NCBI RefSeq assembly: GCF_001428665.1
Contig: NZ_LMIJ01000001.1
Span: forward strand, 25,256-89,255
DNA: 64,000 bases
Reading direction: 5' to 3'
Source: Acidovorax sp. Root219
GTDB taxonomy: Bacteria > Pseudomonadota > Gammaproteobacteria > Burkholderiales > Burkholderiaceae_C
Shown: positions 1 through 8,850 of the stretch, one piece after another
Layout of the letters: the number at the start of each line of letters is the position of its first letter
How positions within the stretch are numbered: the stretch's first letter is position 1
Program-made: the position numbers and the translations under genes
Notes under the pieces: model-generated
What the model saw: only the letters and a program-made list of their open reading frames with translations
Database searches by the model: none
Told to the model about the DNA's origin: nothing

Positions 1-462
1 GGGCCTGATCGAGGCCCAGGCCCGGTCGAGCATGCGCCGCCAGCGCAGGAGCGGAAAATCCCGGAGCGAGGGCACGCCAGGGGCAAACGCTACCGAAGCC
101 TCCGAGCCCGGCAGCAGCGGCATGTTCTGCGCGCGCCGCGACAGGCTGGCACGCTGCACGCCGGGCACAGTGCGCAGGGCCGCTGGGGGTGCCAGCAGCC
201 CTGCCAGCGGCGCCACCACGCTGCCGCGCCGGCTGGCGAGCAAAAAGCCCTCGGTGGCCAACTGCTCATAGGCATAGAGCACGCTGTTGCGCGCCAGCCC
301 CAGATCGGCCGCCAGCGTGCGGCTGGCGGGCAGGCGCGTGCCGCTGGGCAGCAGGCCGCTGCGTATGCCGTGGCGCAGGCACTCGTGCAACTGGCGCTGC
401 TGCGACCAGGCAGCATGCGGCGGCCTGGCCTGGAAGTCGGAGAACAGGAGCTGGTAGTCCAT
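1..462 (-). CDS. MocR/GntR-type transcriptional regulator, N-terminal part (runs off the left edge)
   Basis: The minus strand is open from an ATG at 462 to the window edge, giving 154 residues without a stop. Residues 1 to about 75 form a GntR-type winged helix (LPASRTLAADLGLARNSVL is the recognition region, followed by AYEQLATEGFL). They are followed by a linker starting RRGSVVAPL, as in MocR proteins whose missing C-terminal part is a PLP-dependent aminotransferase-like fold. MocR/PdxR proteins usually sense pyridoxal phosphate or a related ligand and often control a divergent flavoprotein or vitamin B6 gene. The neighbour that starts 115 bp away in the opposite direction belongs to the pyridoxamine oxidase-like fold, which fits. 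The aminotransferase-like domain itself is not seen and is inferred. Confidence 0.8.
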   Translation of the reverse strand, partial: MDYQLLFSDFQARPPHAAWSQQRQLHECLRHGIRSGLLPSGTRLPASRTLAADLGLARNSVLYAYEQLATEGFLLASRRGSVVAPLAGLLAPPAALRTVPGVQRASLSRRAQNMPLLPGSEASVAFAPGVPSLRDFPLLRWRRMLDRAWASIRP

Positions 463-577
463 GGAGTGGCAGATTTCTGTGGCCCTAAAAAATAGCACGG
501 GCTTGGGTCTTATTCTGGCACCACAGCAAGGCTACAGTGCGCTCCTTTCTTCACTCCCCCTTTCGGAAAAATCACCC

Positions 578-1234
578 GTGAACGACAACGCCCCTGCCGC
601 CCTGCCCCCCACCGACCGCACCCGCGTGCGCCGCGTGGCCGAGAACGCCGCCTACGACCGCGCCACGCTGCACGCCATCATCGACGCCGCCTACCTGTGC
701 CACGTGGCGTTTGCCGACGACAAGGGCACGCACTGCATCCCCACGGCCTGCTGGCGCGAGGGCGAGCACCTGTACATCCATGGCTCCAACGGCGGGCGCC
801 TGATCAAGTGGCTGGGCAAGGGAATTCAGGCCTGCGTGACCATCACCCACCTCGACGGCCTGGTGCTGGCGCGCTCGGCCTTCAACCATTCGATGAACTA
901 CCGCTCGGCCATGGTGTATGGCCGCTTCGAGGCCGTGGCCGACAAGCATGCATCGCTGGCGGCCCTGATGGACCACCTGGCCGTGGGCCGCCAGGCCGAG
1001 GTGCGCGCCGGCAACGACAAGGAGTTTGCGGCCACCACCGTGATGCGCATCGCGCTCGATGAAGCCGCCTGCAAGGTGCGCAGCGGCCCGCCCGTGGACG
1101 ATGAGGAAGACATGCAGCACCCGGTGTGGGTGGGTGTGCTGCCGCTGGTGCAGGTGCGCGGCACGCCCGTGGCAGACCGACTGAACACGGCTGCTACGCC
1201 AGGCTATGTGGCAGCCTGGGCTGCGGAAACTTAG
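578..1234 (+). CDS. Pyridoxamine 5'-phosphate oxidase-family flavoprotein (NimA-like)
   Basis: This 218-residue protein starts at GTG 578 ([11 protein letters not shown]). Upstream in-frame ATG codons would add sequence lying in the divergent promoter region. It matches the NimA/COG3467 group of FMN-binding split-barrel proteins: [20 protein letters not shown], then [24 protein letters not shown] and GGRLIKWL, the usual order in this family. Such proteins are cytoplasmic FMN- or haem-binding reductases of unknown physiological substrate, and some reduce nitroimidazoles. It is divergent from a MocR regulator, a common pairing that suggests direct control. Its stop codon overlaps the convergent ispF stop by four bases. 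Confidence 0.85.
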   Translation: MNDNAPAALPPTDRTRVRRVAENAAYDRATLHAIIDAAYLCHVAFADDKGTHCIPTACWREGEHLYIHGSNGGRLIKWLGKGIQACVTITHLDGLVLARSAFNHSMNYRSAMVYGRFEAVADKHASLAALMDHLAVGRQAEVRAGNDKEFAATTVMRIALDEAACKVRSGPPVDDEEDMQHPVWVGVLPLVQVRGTPVADRLNTAATPGYVAAWAAET

Positions 1235-1710
1235 GCCTTGTAGATCAGCGCAGCCGCCCGCGCCTCCATCGCCAGCCCCTGCCCCACGGGCCCCAGGCGC
1301 TCGGCCGTCTTGGCCTTCACGTTGACCTGATCGGGCTCCACCCCAAGGGCTTTGGCAATGCACTCGCACATGCCGGGGATGTGGGCCGCCAGGCGTGGGG
1401 CCTGGGCCACCACGGTGCTGTCCACGTTGCCGATGGTGTAGCCCGCAGCCCGCACGCGGCGCGCGGCTTCGGCCAGCAGCACGGCCGAGTCGGCACCGCG
1501 GAACTGGGCATCGGTGTCCGGGAAATGCCGGCCGATGTCGCCCAGGCCAGCCGCGCCCAGAATGGCGTCGGTGATGGCGTGCAGCAGCACGTCGGCATCG
1601 GAATGCCCGAGCAGTCCCATGGTGTGGGGAATCGTGACACCGCCGATCACCAAGGCACGGCCCGGCACCAGTGCGTGCGTGTCCCAACCTTCCCCAATTC
1701 TGAAATTCAT
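1231..1710 (-). CDS. ispF: 2-C-methyl-D-erythritol 2,4-cyclodiphosphate synthase
   Basis: This 159-residue protein has the length typical of IspF. The enzyme converts CDP-methylerythritol 2-phosphate to the 2,4-cyclodiphosphate in the MEP isoprenoid pathway. Family metal ligands are visible as Asp10 and His12 (GWDTHAL) and His44 (LLHAITDA). HSDADV and the C-terminal [12 protein letters not shown] motif are also present. The ATG at 1710 (MNFRIGEG) is preferred over an in-frame codon 39 bases upstream because IspF proteins begin at this point. It lies downstream of ispD on the same strand, the usual ispDF order, but about 170 bases of repeat-containing spacer separate them. Its stop overlaps the convergent flavoprotein gene. 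Confidence 0.97.
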   Translation of the reverse strand: MNFRIGEGWDTHALVPGRALVIGGVTIPHTMGLLGHSDADVLLHAITDAILGAAGLGDIGRHFPDTDAQFRGADSAVLLAEAARRVRAAGYTIGNVDSTVVAQAPRLAAHIPGMCECIAKALGVEPDQVNVKAKTAERLGPVGQGLAMEARAAALIYKA

Positions 1711-1767
1711 GCGTTCCTTTCCACGCGCCCACACGGGACGCGAAGTCATACATCCGCTTGCGCGGTC

Positions 1768-1885
1768 TTAGAGCGGATAACAAAACTCAGCGAAGCGGTT
1801 CTGGCTAGGCGCTGCGTCGCAGGCAGTACGGGTAGTACGACAAGACGCAGCAACGACGCCAGAAGATTTTTGTTAGCCGCTCTTA
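1768..1885. repeat. 118-bp imperfect palindromic repeat, copy 1 (between ispD and ispF)
   Basis: The ends read TTAGAGCGGATAACAAAA on the left and, as reverse complement of the right end, TTAAGAGCGGCTAACAAAA. The interior is also largely self-complementary (TTCTGGC-x-GCTGCGTC on one side, the complement on the other), so the whole element can fold into one long imperfect hairpin. Related copies lie at 8654-8765 (inverted) and 63936-64000 (cut by the window edge). The right terminus supplies the TAA stop codon of ispD (1883-1885). It has no coding capacity and resembles a REP/MITE-like mobile repeat. Confidence 0.85.
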
Positions 1886-2797
1886 AAAAATCGTCTTGCG
1901 TCCGGTCTCTGTGGCGCCTTGGCCTCGCTCGCCTCCAAAGCGCGCCAGCGTGGTGCCGTAGCCGCGCTGGGCCAGCACGGCCTCGGCGAGGGCGAAGTCG
2001 TCGGGGTAGGTCACCTTGAAGTTCTGTGCGCCGCCGGGCACCAGGCGCGGGTGCAGGCCCATGGCCTCCATGGCGCTGGCCTCGTCGGTCACGTTGGTGC
2101 CCACCCGGGCCAGCGCGTCCAGCAGCGGGCCGATGCGGAACATCTGCGGCGTCTGCGCCAGCCATTTGTTGCTGCGGTCCACGGTGGAGGCCACGCGCAC
2201 GCCGCCGGGTCCGTCGATGGAGGTCTTGAGCGTGTCGGCCAGCTGGTGGGCCAGCAGGCCGCCCACGCTGTCCTGCGCGCACACGTCGATGAGGCGGTCG
2301 ATCTGCTCGGCGGTGACCAGGCAGCGCGCCGCATCGTGCACCAGCACCCAGTCATCGCGCTGGGCGCCGCGCTCCTGCAGGGCCTTGATCCCGCCCTGCA
2401 CCGTGGCCGCGCGTGTGGGGCCGCCGCATTCCACCACGAAGTACGAAGGGTGGTCGTGCGCGTCCAGGTAGCGGTCGCCCGGCGCCACGGCCACCAGCGT
2501 GCCCGCCAGGCGCCCCACCCCCGCGAACGCGGCCAGGGTGTGCATGACCATGGGGTGGCCCGCCACCAGGTGGTACTGCTTGGGCAACTGTGGCGGCGCG
2601 GGTGCCAGGGGCTCGCCTGCAGCCCCGGCCAGCGCGCCGAACGCCGAGATGGTGGAGCCCGCCGGTGCGACCGGGGGCGCCGCCACCGCGCGCGAACCCG
2701 TGCCCGCGCACGGCACCAGCGCCCAGAAGCGCCCCTGCACAGACGTGGGGGCGTGCGAGGCGGTGAGCGAGGGTTGCAGCAGCGGGTCGATGGTCAT
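1883..2797 (-). CDS. ispD: 2-C-methyl-D-erythritol 4-phosphate cytidylyltransferase
   Basis: IspD transfers CMP from CTP to methylerythritol 4-phosphate, the third step of the MEP pathway. The 304-residue product is clearly longer than the usual 230-240. The nucleotide-binding loop (VPCAGTGSR, residues 28-36) is separated from the conserved PKQY (72-75) by about 35 Ala/Pro/Gly-rich residues, where most homologues have about six. Later motifs are normal: VHDAARCLV, DTLK, RSNKWLAQTPQMF and TDEASAME. There is also an N-terminal extension of about 25 residues. The stop codon is contributed by the adjacent palindromic repeat. ispF follows on the same strand. Confidence 0.96.
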   Translation of the reverse strand: MTIDPLLQPSLTASHAPTSVQGRFWALVPCAGTGSRAVAAPPVAPAGSTISAFGALAGAAGEPLAPAPPQLPKQYHLVAGHPMVMHTLAAFAGVGRLAGTLVAVAPGDRYLDAHDHPSYFVVECGGPTRAATVQGGIKALQERGAQRDDWVLVHDAARCLVTAEQIDRLIDVCAQDSVGGLLAHQLADTLKTSIDGPGGVRVASTVDRSNKWLAQTPQMFRIGPLLDALARVGTNVTDEASAMEAMGLHPRLVPGGAQNFKVTYPDDFALAEAVLAQRGYGTTLARFGGERGQGATETGRKTIF

Positions 2798-2879
2798 GAG
2801 AGGGCCATTTTAGGAGGCCGCACCCACCCCCGGTCTACAACGTCGACGAAATCCAACCTCTACCGTCACCCGCATTCGT

Positions 2880-3000
2880 CAAAACTGGCGTGGTTCAAGC
2901 CAGTGCCCCCGCGCAAGGGCCGCCCCGCCGCGCTGGGGGCGTCCCCCTCCCGACTCGCGCAGCGAGACGAGAGAGGGGTGAAGGCGCGCAGCGACTCAGG
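2880..3000. repeat. GC-rich inverted-repeat region downstream of the DUF4253 gene
   Basis: The spacer between the DUF4253 gene end and the ispD start holds nested inverted repeats, for example GCCCCCGCGC with GCGCTGGGGGC and ACTCGCGCAGCGAG. It ends in GCGCAGCGACTCAGGGGG. Its position just after a stop codon suggests a transcript-end hairpin or a dispersed repeat. Only this copy is present in the window, so the dispersed nature is inferred. Confidence 0.4.
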
Positions 3001-3011
3001 GGGTGCTTTAT

Positions 3012-4940
3012 CTACGGCCTTTCGTGCAAGAACCAGGTGCCATGCCCCACCAGCCCCAGCGCATGGTGGCGCAAGGCGATGCCGGGCAGGGCCAGGGTGC
3101 AGGGCGCGGCCAGGTCGTGCTCGCGCGCCAGCGCCAGGGCGCTGTCGAAATCCTGCGGCGGCTGTCGCACCCTGAATTCGAGCATGGTGCCGTAGTGGGC
3201 CCACAGCTCGGCACCGTAGCGCTCGCGCCAGCGGCGCAGCAGTGCGATGAAGCCATCGGCACGGCCACGCTCCATGCCATACCAGTGCAGGTAGGCCAGC
3301 GCTTCTTCGCTGTGGGGCGTGGGCAGCAGCACCAGCCAGGCGTTGTCGGGATCGAAGCGCTCCTGGCGGCCGCGCTCGGGGTCAGCAGCACCCTGGGCCT
3401 CTTCGAGGGCAGCCAGCCAGCGCTCAAAGCGCAGCCGGTCCCCGGCGCATGCGGCCCAGGCGGCGTCGAAGCCGGCGCAGGCCTCCCCGGCCACGCCGGC
3501 CGCAGCGAGTTCGCCGCGCCAGACGTCCAGTTGGTCCTCTTCGTCCAGGGGGTAGAAGCTTTCTGCCAGCTCGGCCAGCACCTCGTCGGCGCCGATGCCG
3601 CGCGCAGTGGCGATGAAGGACCGTGGCGACACATCGTCGCGCGCGGCGCCCTGCTCGTAGGGGAAGCGCATGAACAGGTCATCCGCCAACGCCTCGGGCC
3701 CAGGTGCCTCGGCGGCGCCGGACCACAGGGTGGTCACCACGGGCCAGCGTCCACTGCCCTGCTCCACCAGCGCCCGCGCCACCTGCCACAGGGCCTCGCG
3801 TTCTGGCACCGGCACCTGGGCCGCCCAGGCGACTTCGCCACTGGCCGCGCCCGCATGGCCGGCCACCGGCAGCGCCAGCCAGTCCAGCGCCGCCAAGGGC
3901 GTGCCCTGCAGCCGGGCGAGCCAGGCTTCGCGCGACTCCGTGGGCGTAGCTGGCGGCACCGCCGCTGGCTGCTCAGGCGCAGGCGCAGATGCCGCCCGCG
4001 TGGCCAGAGCCGCCCGCCATGTGGACACGGCCTGTGCATCCACACCCACCGCCTGCTCCAGGTGCCCCGCGCGCAGCAGGTTCGCGGCGACAGGCACCAC
4101 GGCCAGGTCGAGCAGCCCTGTGGCAGCGGCCGGCGCATCGTGGGCCAGCCAGGCGGCGGCGACCTCGGTGGCATCGCCGTCGCGGCCCTGCCCCGCCAGC
4201 AGCAGCCAGCTGGCCTGCCAGATGCTGTGTACCAGGTAGCCGCCGGCAAAGCCCGTGGCGCGCAGGTAGCCGGCCATGGCACGCGCAATCGCCAGGGTGT
4301 CCGTGGCCTCGGCCGTAGGCGCGACGTCGATATGGCCGGCCGACTGCAGCTGTGCCAGCATGGCGGCCACCTCGTCTTCGGGCAGGCCCAGCGCGGTCAA
4401 GTCATCGGCCGTGGGCACATCGGCGAGCAAGGCGTTCGACGCGCCGAAATGCTGCGCAATGCGGGCCTTGAGCACCAGCTCCGCATCCATGCAGAAGGCG
4501 CCAAAGGCCAGGTGCGGCCGCGGGTCGCCGGCCGCACCCTGGCGCTGCACCAGGGTGGCAAGGAAGTCGGCCGACCAATCCTGGCCCGCAGGCGCCAGCT
4601 GCAGGCGGCCCGGCAGGGCCAGCGACTGCAGCAGTTGCCCGGCCTGCTGCCCGGCCCAGTTGGCCAGTTGGTCGCAATCCATCGCTTCCTGCTCCCCCAC
4701 GGCAGGGCAGCCCTGCCCGGCCAGCAGCGCCACGGCGGGCAACAGCCGCTGCACCTGCGCCACCAGCGCGCCGTGGGCCGGCAGCCGCCATGCGCCCTCG
4801 CGCTGCAGCAGCAGGCCCAGCGCGGCCAGTGCCTCGGGCGCATGGCCGGCCACTGCTGCGAGCCGGGCATTGGCGAGCAGTTCGTCCAGGGCGCTGTCAA
4901 GCCGCTGGTCGTTCAAATGTCGGGTGGTCAGCGGGATCAA
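3012..4940 (-). CDS. DUF4253 domain-containing protein
   Basis: This is a 642-residue protein. A textbook ribosome binding site (AAGGAGG, seven bases before a TTG at 4940) decides the start; upstream ATGs in the frame lack one. The last ~100 residues fit the DUF4253 pattern: PDNAWLVLLPTP, a tryptophan-rich stretch with ERYGAELWAHYGTMLEFRV, then PPQDFDSALALAREHDL. The first ~500 residues are alanine- and leucine-rich, probably helical, with a Pro/Ala-rich linker near residue 340 (APEQPAAVPPATP), and are not recognised. No signal peptide or membrane segment is evident, so it is probably cytoplasmic. It is divergent from mfd, with about 245 bases between starts. Its role is unknown. Confidence 0.75.
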   Translation of the reverse strand: MIPLTTRHLNDQRLDSALDELLANARLAAVAGHAPEALAALGLLLQREGAWRLPAHGALVAQVQRLLPAVALLAGQGCPAVGEQEAMDCDQLANWAGQQAGQLLQSLALPGRLQLAPAGQDWSADFLATLVQRQGAAGDPRPHLAFGAFCMDAELVLKARIAQHFGASNALLADVPTADDLTALGLPEDEVAAMLAQLQSAGHIDVAPTAEATDTLAIARAMAGYLRATGFAGGYLVHSIWQASWLLLAGQGRDGDATEVAAAWLAHDAPAAATGLLDLAVVPVAANLLRAGHLEQAVGVDAQAVSTWRAALATRAASAPAPEQPAAVPPATPTESREAWLARLQGTPLAALDWLALPVAGHAGAASGEVAWAAQVPVPEREALWQVARALVEQGSGRWPVVTTLWSGAAEAPGPEALADDLFMRFPYEQGAARDDVSPRSFIATARGIGADEVLAELAESFYPLDEEDQLDVWRGELAAAGVAGEACAGFDAAWAACAGDRLRFERWLAALEEAQGAADPERGRQERFDPDNAWLVLLPTPHSEEALAYLHWYGMERGRADGFIALLRRWRERYGAELWAHYGTMLEFRVRQPPQDFDSALALAREHDLAAPCTLALPGIALRHHALGLVGHGTWFLHERP

Positions 4941-5185
4941 GGCGATTCCTCCTTTTGGCGCGCGAGTGTAGGGACACAGGGCTGCGGGCGTGGGCATGGC
5001 CCGACGAATGGACGGAAATGGACGACGGTCAGCGCGGGCCACGCGGCGCCTGGGCACTTGTCACAGCCTGTACGCCCCAGCAAAGATGCGTTCCACCACC
5101 TAAAATGGTCTGTTGCCCCCCATCCAGCCCGTGCGCGTCTCGCGCCCCTGGGGATGCGGTGGCCCAGACGACCCCTACCGTCCGC

Positions 5186-8100
5186 ATGGAACTGCCCAAA
5201 CTCTCCCCCGGAAAACGTTTCACCCTGCCCCGCCCCGTGGGCAGCGCCGATTCCCTGCTGCTGGCCCGCCTGGCCGAACGTGACAAGGCGGGGGGCCGCA
5301 CCACCGCCATCGTCACGGCCGACGCCACCGATGCGCAGCGCCTCATCGATGAAATGGCGTTCTTTGCGCCCACGCTGCGCTGCGCGCTGTTCCCGGACTG
5401 GGAGACGCTGCCCTACGACACCTTTTCGCCGCACCAGGATTTGATCAGCGAGCGGCTGGCCACGCTGTGGCGCATCAGCCAGGGTGAGGCCGACGTGGTG
5501 CTGGTCCCAGCCACCACGGCACTGTACCGGCTGGCGCCGCCCTCCTTCCTGGCGGGGTATACCTTCCACTTCCAGGTCAAGCAAAAGCTCGACGAGGCCA
5601 AGTTCAAGGCCCAGCTCACGCTGGCCGGCTACAGCCATGTGTCGCAGGTGGTGAGCCCCGGCGAATACGCGGTGCGCGGCGGGCTGATCGACCTGTTCCC
5701 CATGGGCTCGCTGGTGCCTTACCGGGTGGACCTGTTCGACAACGAGATCGACAGCATCCGCACCTTCGATCCCGACAGCCAGCGCAGCCTGTACCCCGTG
5801 CCCGAGGTGCGCCTGCTGCCCGGCCGCGAGTTCCCGATGGACGACGATGCGCGCGCCAAGTTCCGCAGCCGCTGGCGCGAGATGATCGAGGGCGACCCGA
5901 CCAAGAGCCGCATCTACAAGGACATGGGCAACGGCGTGGCCACCGCCGGCATCGAGTACTACCTGCCGCTGTTCTTCGACGACACGGCCACCGTGTTCGA
6001 CTACCTGGGCAGCGAGGCCACGGTGGTGCTGCATGGCGACCTGGAGCCGGCCTTCCAGCGCTTCTGGCAAGACACGAAAGACCGCTTTCGCCTGGTGCAG
6101 GGCGACCCGGAGCGCCCGGCGCTGCCGCCCGAATCGCTGTTCCTCTCGGTAGACCAGTTCTACACCCGCGCCAACCTGCATGCGCAGCTGTCCATCCGCC
6201 CCGGGGTGGAAGACATTGCCGACAACCCGCACTTCCAGAAGCTCGGCGACCTGTCGGTGGTGCGCGGGGCCGAGGACCCACTGGCCCGCCTGCACGCCCA
6301 CATCCGCAACACGCAGCACCGCGTGCTGCTGCTGGCCGAGAGCGCGGGCCGGCGCGAGAGCCTGCTCGACTTTTTGCGCGCCAGCGGGGTCAGCCCGCCG
6401 GCCTTTGACTCGCTGGCCGAGTTCCAGGGCACGCCCGACGAAAAGGTGGGCATTGCCACCGCTGGCCTCACCGTGGGCTTCAGCTGGATCGAGGACGGCA
6501 TCGACTTCGTGACCGAGACGGAGCTGTTTGCCGCCGGCCCCACCACGCGCCGGCGCAAGAAGCAGGAGCAGGTGAGCGATGTCGAGGCGCTGATCAAGGA
6601 CCTGGCCGAACTCAACGTGGGCGACCCTGTGGTGCACAGCGCCCACGGCATCGGCCGCTACCGCGGCCTGGTCAACATGGACGTGGGCAACAAGAACGCC
6701 GACGGCACGCCCGCCATGCAGGAGTTCTTGCACCTGGAGTACGCCGACAAGGCCGTGCTCTACGTGCCCGTGAGCCAGCTGCAGCTGATCAGCCGCTACA
6801 CCGGCGTGAGCGCCGACGAGGCGCCGCTGCACAAGCTGGGCAGCGGCCAGTGGGAAAAGGCCAAGCGCAAGGCCGCCGAGCAGGTGCGCGACAGCGCGGC
6901 CGAGCTGCTCAACATCTACGCCCGCCGTGCTGCGCGCGAGGGCCATGCCTTCCGCTACAGCCCGCAGGATTACGAGACCTTTGCCAACGACTTCGGCTTT
7001 GAAGAAACTGCCGACCAGAACGCCGCCATCCACGCGGTGATCCAGGACATGATCAGCCCGCGCCCCATGGACCGCCTGGTCTGCGGCGACGTGGGCTTCG
7101 GCAAGACCGAGGTGGCCCTGCGCGCCGCCTTCGTGGCCGTCACGGGCGGCAAGCAGGTGGCCTTTCTCGCGCCCACCACGCTGCTGGCCGAGCAGCACTA
7201 CCAGACGCTGATGGACCGCTTCGGCAAGTGGCCGGTGAAGGTGGCCGAGGTCTCGCGCTTTCGCTCGGGCAAGGAGATCACCGCCGCCATCAAGGGCATT
7301 GGCGATGGCACGGTGGACATCGTGGTGGGCACGCACAAGCTGCTCAGCGAATCGACCAAGTTCCACAACCTGGGCCTGCTCATCATCGACGAGGAGCACC
7401 GCTTTGGCGTGCGCCACAAGGAGCAGATGAAGGCCCTGCGCGCCGAGGTGGACGTGCTCACCCTCACGGCCACGCCCATCCCGCGCACGCTGGGCATGGC
7501 GCTCGAAGGCCTGCGCGACCTGTCGGTCATCGCCACAGCACCGCAGCGGCGCCTGGCGATCAAGACCTTCGTGCGCAACGAGGGCACGGGCGTGATCCGC
7601 GAGGCGGTGCTGCGCGAATTGAAGCGCGGCGGGCAGGTGTACTTTCTGCACAACGAGGTGGAGACCATCGAGAACCGCCGCCAGAAGCTCGAAGAAATCT
7701 TGCCCGAGGCGCGCATCGCCGTGGCCCACGGCCAGATGCCCGAGCGTGAGCTCGAGCGCGTGATGCGCGACTTCGTGGCCCAGCGCTACAACATCCTGCT
7801 GTGCTCGACCATCATCGAGACCGGCATCGACGTGCCCACGGCCAACACCATCATCATGAGCCGCGCCGACAAGTTCGGCCTGGCGCAGCTGCACCAGCTG
7901 CGCGGCCGCGTGGGCCGCAGCCACCACCAAGCGTATGCCTACCTCATGGTGCCCGACACCGAGGGCCTGACCAAGAACGCCGCCCAGCGCCTGGATGCCA
8001 TTCAGCAGATGGAAGAGCTGGGCAGCGGCTTCTACCTGGCCATGCACGACCTGGAGATCCGCGGCGCCGGCGAGGTGCTGGGCGAGAACCAGAGCGGCAA

Positions 8101-8653
8101 CATGCTGGAGGTGGGCTTTCAGCTGTACAACGAGATGCTCAACGAGGCCGTCAAGGCGCTCAAGGCCGGCAAGGAGCCGGACCTGCTCAGCCCCCTGTCG
8201 GTCACGACCGACATCAACCTGCACGCCCCCGCCCTGCTGCCCGACGACTACTGCGGCGACGTGCACCTGCGCCTGTCGTTCTATAAGAAGCTGGCCACCG
8301 CCAAGAACCCCGACCAGATCGACGGCCTGCTCGAAGAGATCGTGGACCGCTTCGGCAAGCTGCCGCCGCAGGCCCAGACCCTCATCGATGTGCACCGCCT
8401 GCGCGTGCTGAGCCAGCCCTACGGCGTGGTGAAGGTCGATGCCGCCCCGGGCGTCATCCACATCACCTTCAAGCCCCAGCCGCCCATCGACCCGATGCGC
8501 ATCATCGAGCTGATCCAGAAGAACAAGCACATCAAGCTGGCGGGCAACGAGAAGCTGCGCATCGAGCGCGAGCTCAAGGACCCCAAGGACCGCGCGCAGA
8601 TGGTGCGGGACATACTGCGATCGCTGGGGCAGCCGCAGCCTGTCGCTGCCTGA
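5186..8653 (+). CDS. mfd: Transcription-repair coupling factor Mfd
   Basis: The 1155-residue product matches the usual ~1150-residue length. Mfd displaces RNA polymerase stalled at DNA damage and recruits UvrA for nucleotide excision repair. The N-terminal UvrB-like region is followed by the RNA polymerase-interacting domain (VVHSAHGIGRYRGLV). Then comes the superfamily 2 translocase with Walker A GDVGFGKT (634-641), DEEH (735-738), TATPIPRTL and LRGRVGRS. The ATG at 5186 (MELPKLSPGKR) is chosen because earlier codons in the frame lack family similarity. The gene stands alone between divergent and AraC-family neighbours. A palindromic repeat begins directly after its stop codon. Confidence 0.98.
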   Translation: MELPKLSPGKRFTLPRPVGSADSLLLARLAERDKAGGRTTAIVTADATDAQRLIDEMAFFAPTLRCALFPDWETLPYDTFSPHQDLISERLATLWRISQGEADVVLVPATTALYRLAPPSFLAGYTFHFQVKQKLDEAKFKAQLTLAGYSHVSQVVSPGEYAVRGGLIDLFPMGSLVPYRVDLFDNEIDSIRTFDPDSQRSLYPVPEVRLLPGREFPMDDDARAKFRSRWREMIEGDPTKSRIYKDMGNGVATAGIEYYLPLFFDDTATVFDYLGSEATVVLHGDLEPAFQRFWQDTKDRFRLVQGDPERPALPPESLFLSVDQFYTRANLHAQLSIRPGVEDIADNPHFQKLGDLSVVRGAEDPLARLHAHIRNTQHRVLLLAESAGRRESLLDFLRASGVSPPAFDSLAEFQGTPDEKVGIATAGLTVGFSWIEDGIDFVTETELFAAGPTTRRRKKQEQVSDVEALIKDLAELNVGDPVVHSAHGIGRYRGLVNMDVGNKNADGTPAMQEFLHLEYADKAVLYVPVSQLQLISRYTGVSADEAPLHKLGSGQWEKAKRKAAEQVRDSAAELLNIYARRAAREGHAFRYSPQDYETFANDFGFEETADQNAAIHAVIQDMISPRPMDRLVCGDVGFGKTEVALRAAFVAVTGGKQVAFLAPTTLLAEQHYQTLMDRFGKWPVKVAEVSRFRSGKEITAAIKGIGDGTVDIVVGTHKLLSESTKFHNLGLLIIDEEHRFGVRHKEQMKALRAEVDVLTLTATPIPRTLGMALEGLRDLSVIATAPQRRLAIKTFVRNEGTGVIREAVLRELKRGGQVYFLHNEVETIENRRQKLEEILPEARIAVAHGQMPERELERVMRDFVAQRYNILLCSTIIETGIDVPTANTIIMSRADKFGLAQLHQLRGRVGRSHHQAYAYLMVPDTEGLTKNAAQRLDAIQQMEELGSGFYLAMHDLEIRGAGEVLGENQSGNMLEVGFQLYNEMLNEAVKALKAGKEPDLLSPLSVTTDINLHAPALLPDDYCGDVHLRLSFYKKLATAKNPDQIDGLLEEIVDRFGKLPPQAQTLIDVHRLRVLSQPYGVVKVDAAPGVIHITFKPQPPIDPMRIIELIQKNKHIKLAGNEKLRIERELKDPKDRAQMVRDILRSLGQPQPVAA

Positions 8654-8765
8654 GAGCGACGAACACAGCTCTTCTGGCGTTGTTGCTGCGTCTTGTCGTA
8701 CTGACCGTACTGCCTGCGACGCAGCGCCTAGCCAGAACCGCTTCGCTGAGCTGTGTGCGCCGCTC
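8654..8765. repeat. Palindromic repeat, copy 2 (inverted relative to copy 1)
   Basis: This copy starts at the base after the mfd stop codon and ends in GTGCGCCGCTC. The core (TTCTGGCG, GCTGCGTCTTGTCGTACT, TGCCTGCGACGCAGCGCC, TAGCCAGAACCGCTTCGCTG) is nearly identical to the reverse complement of copy 1. The outermost bases are more diverged. It lies between mfd and the AraC gene and could act as an mRNA 3'-end hairpin. Confidence 0.85.
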
Positions 8766-8850
8766 CTGTCGGAAGGCCCGGATACGCATGGGGCTGCGCT
8801 CGACATCTTCCCTGGCATCTGGCATGGTGCGTGCATGCACTTTCAGTGAC

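Noticed and set aside
4937..8836. Open frame of about 1300 codons on the minus strand opposite mfd
   Set aside because: It mirrors the codon structure of mfd in GC-rich DNA, its translation is low-complexity (VAQVGLHV-type repeats of Val/Gln/His/Ala/Gly), and it has no ribosome binding site or family motif.
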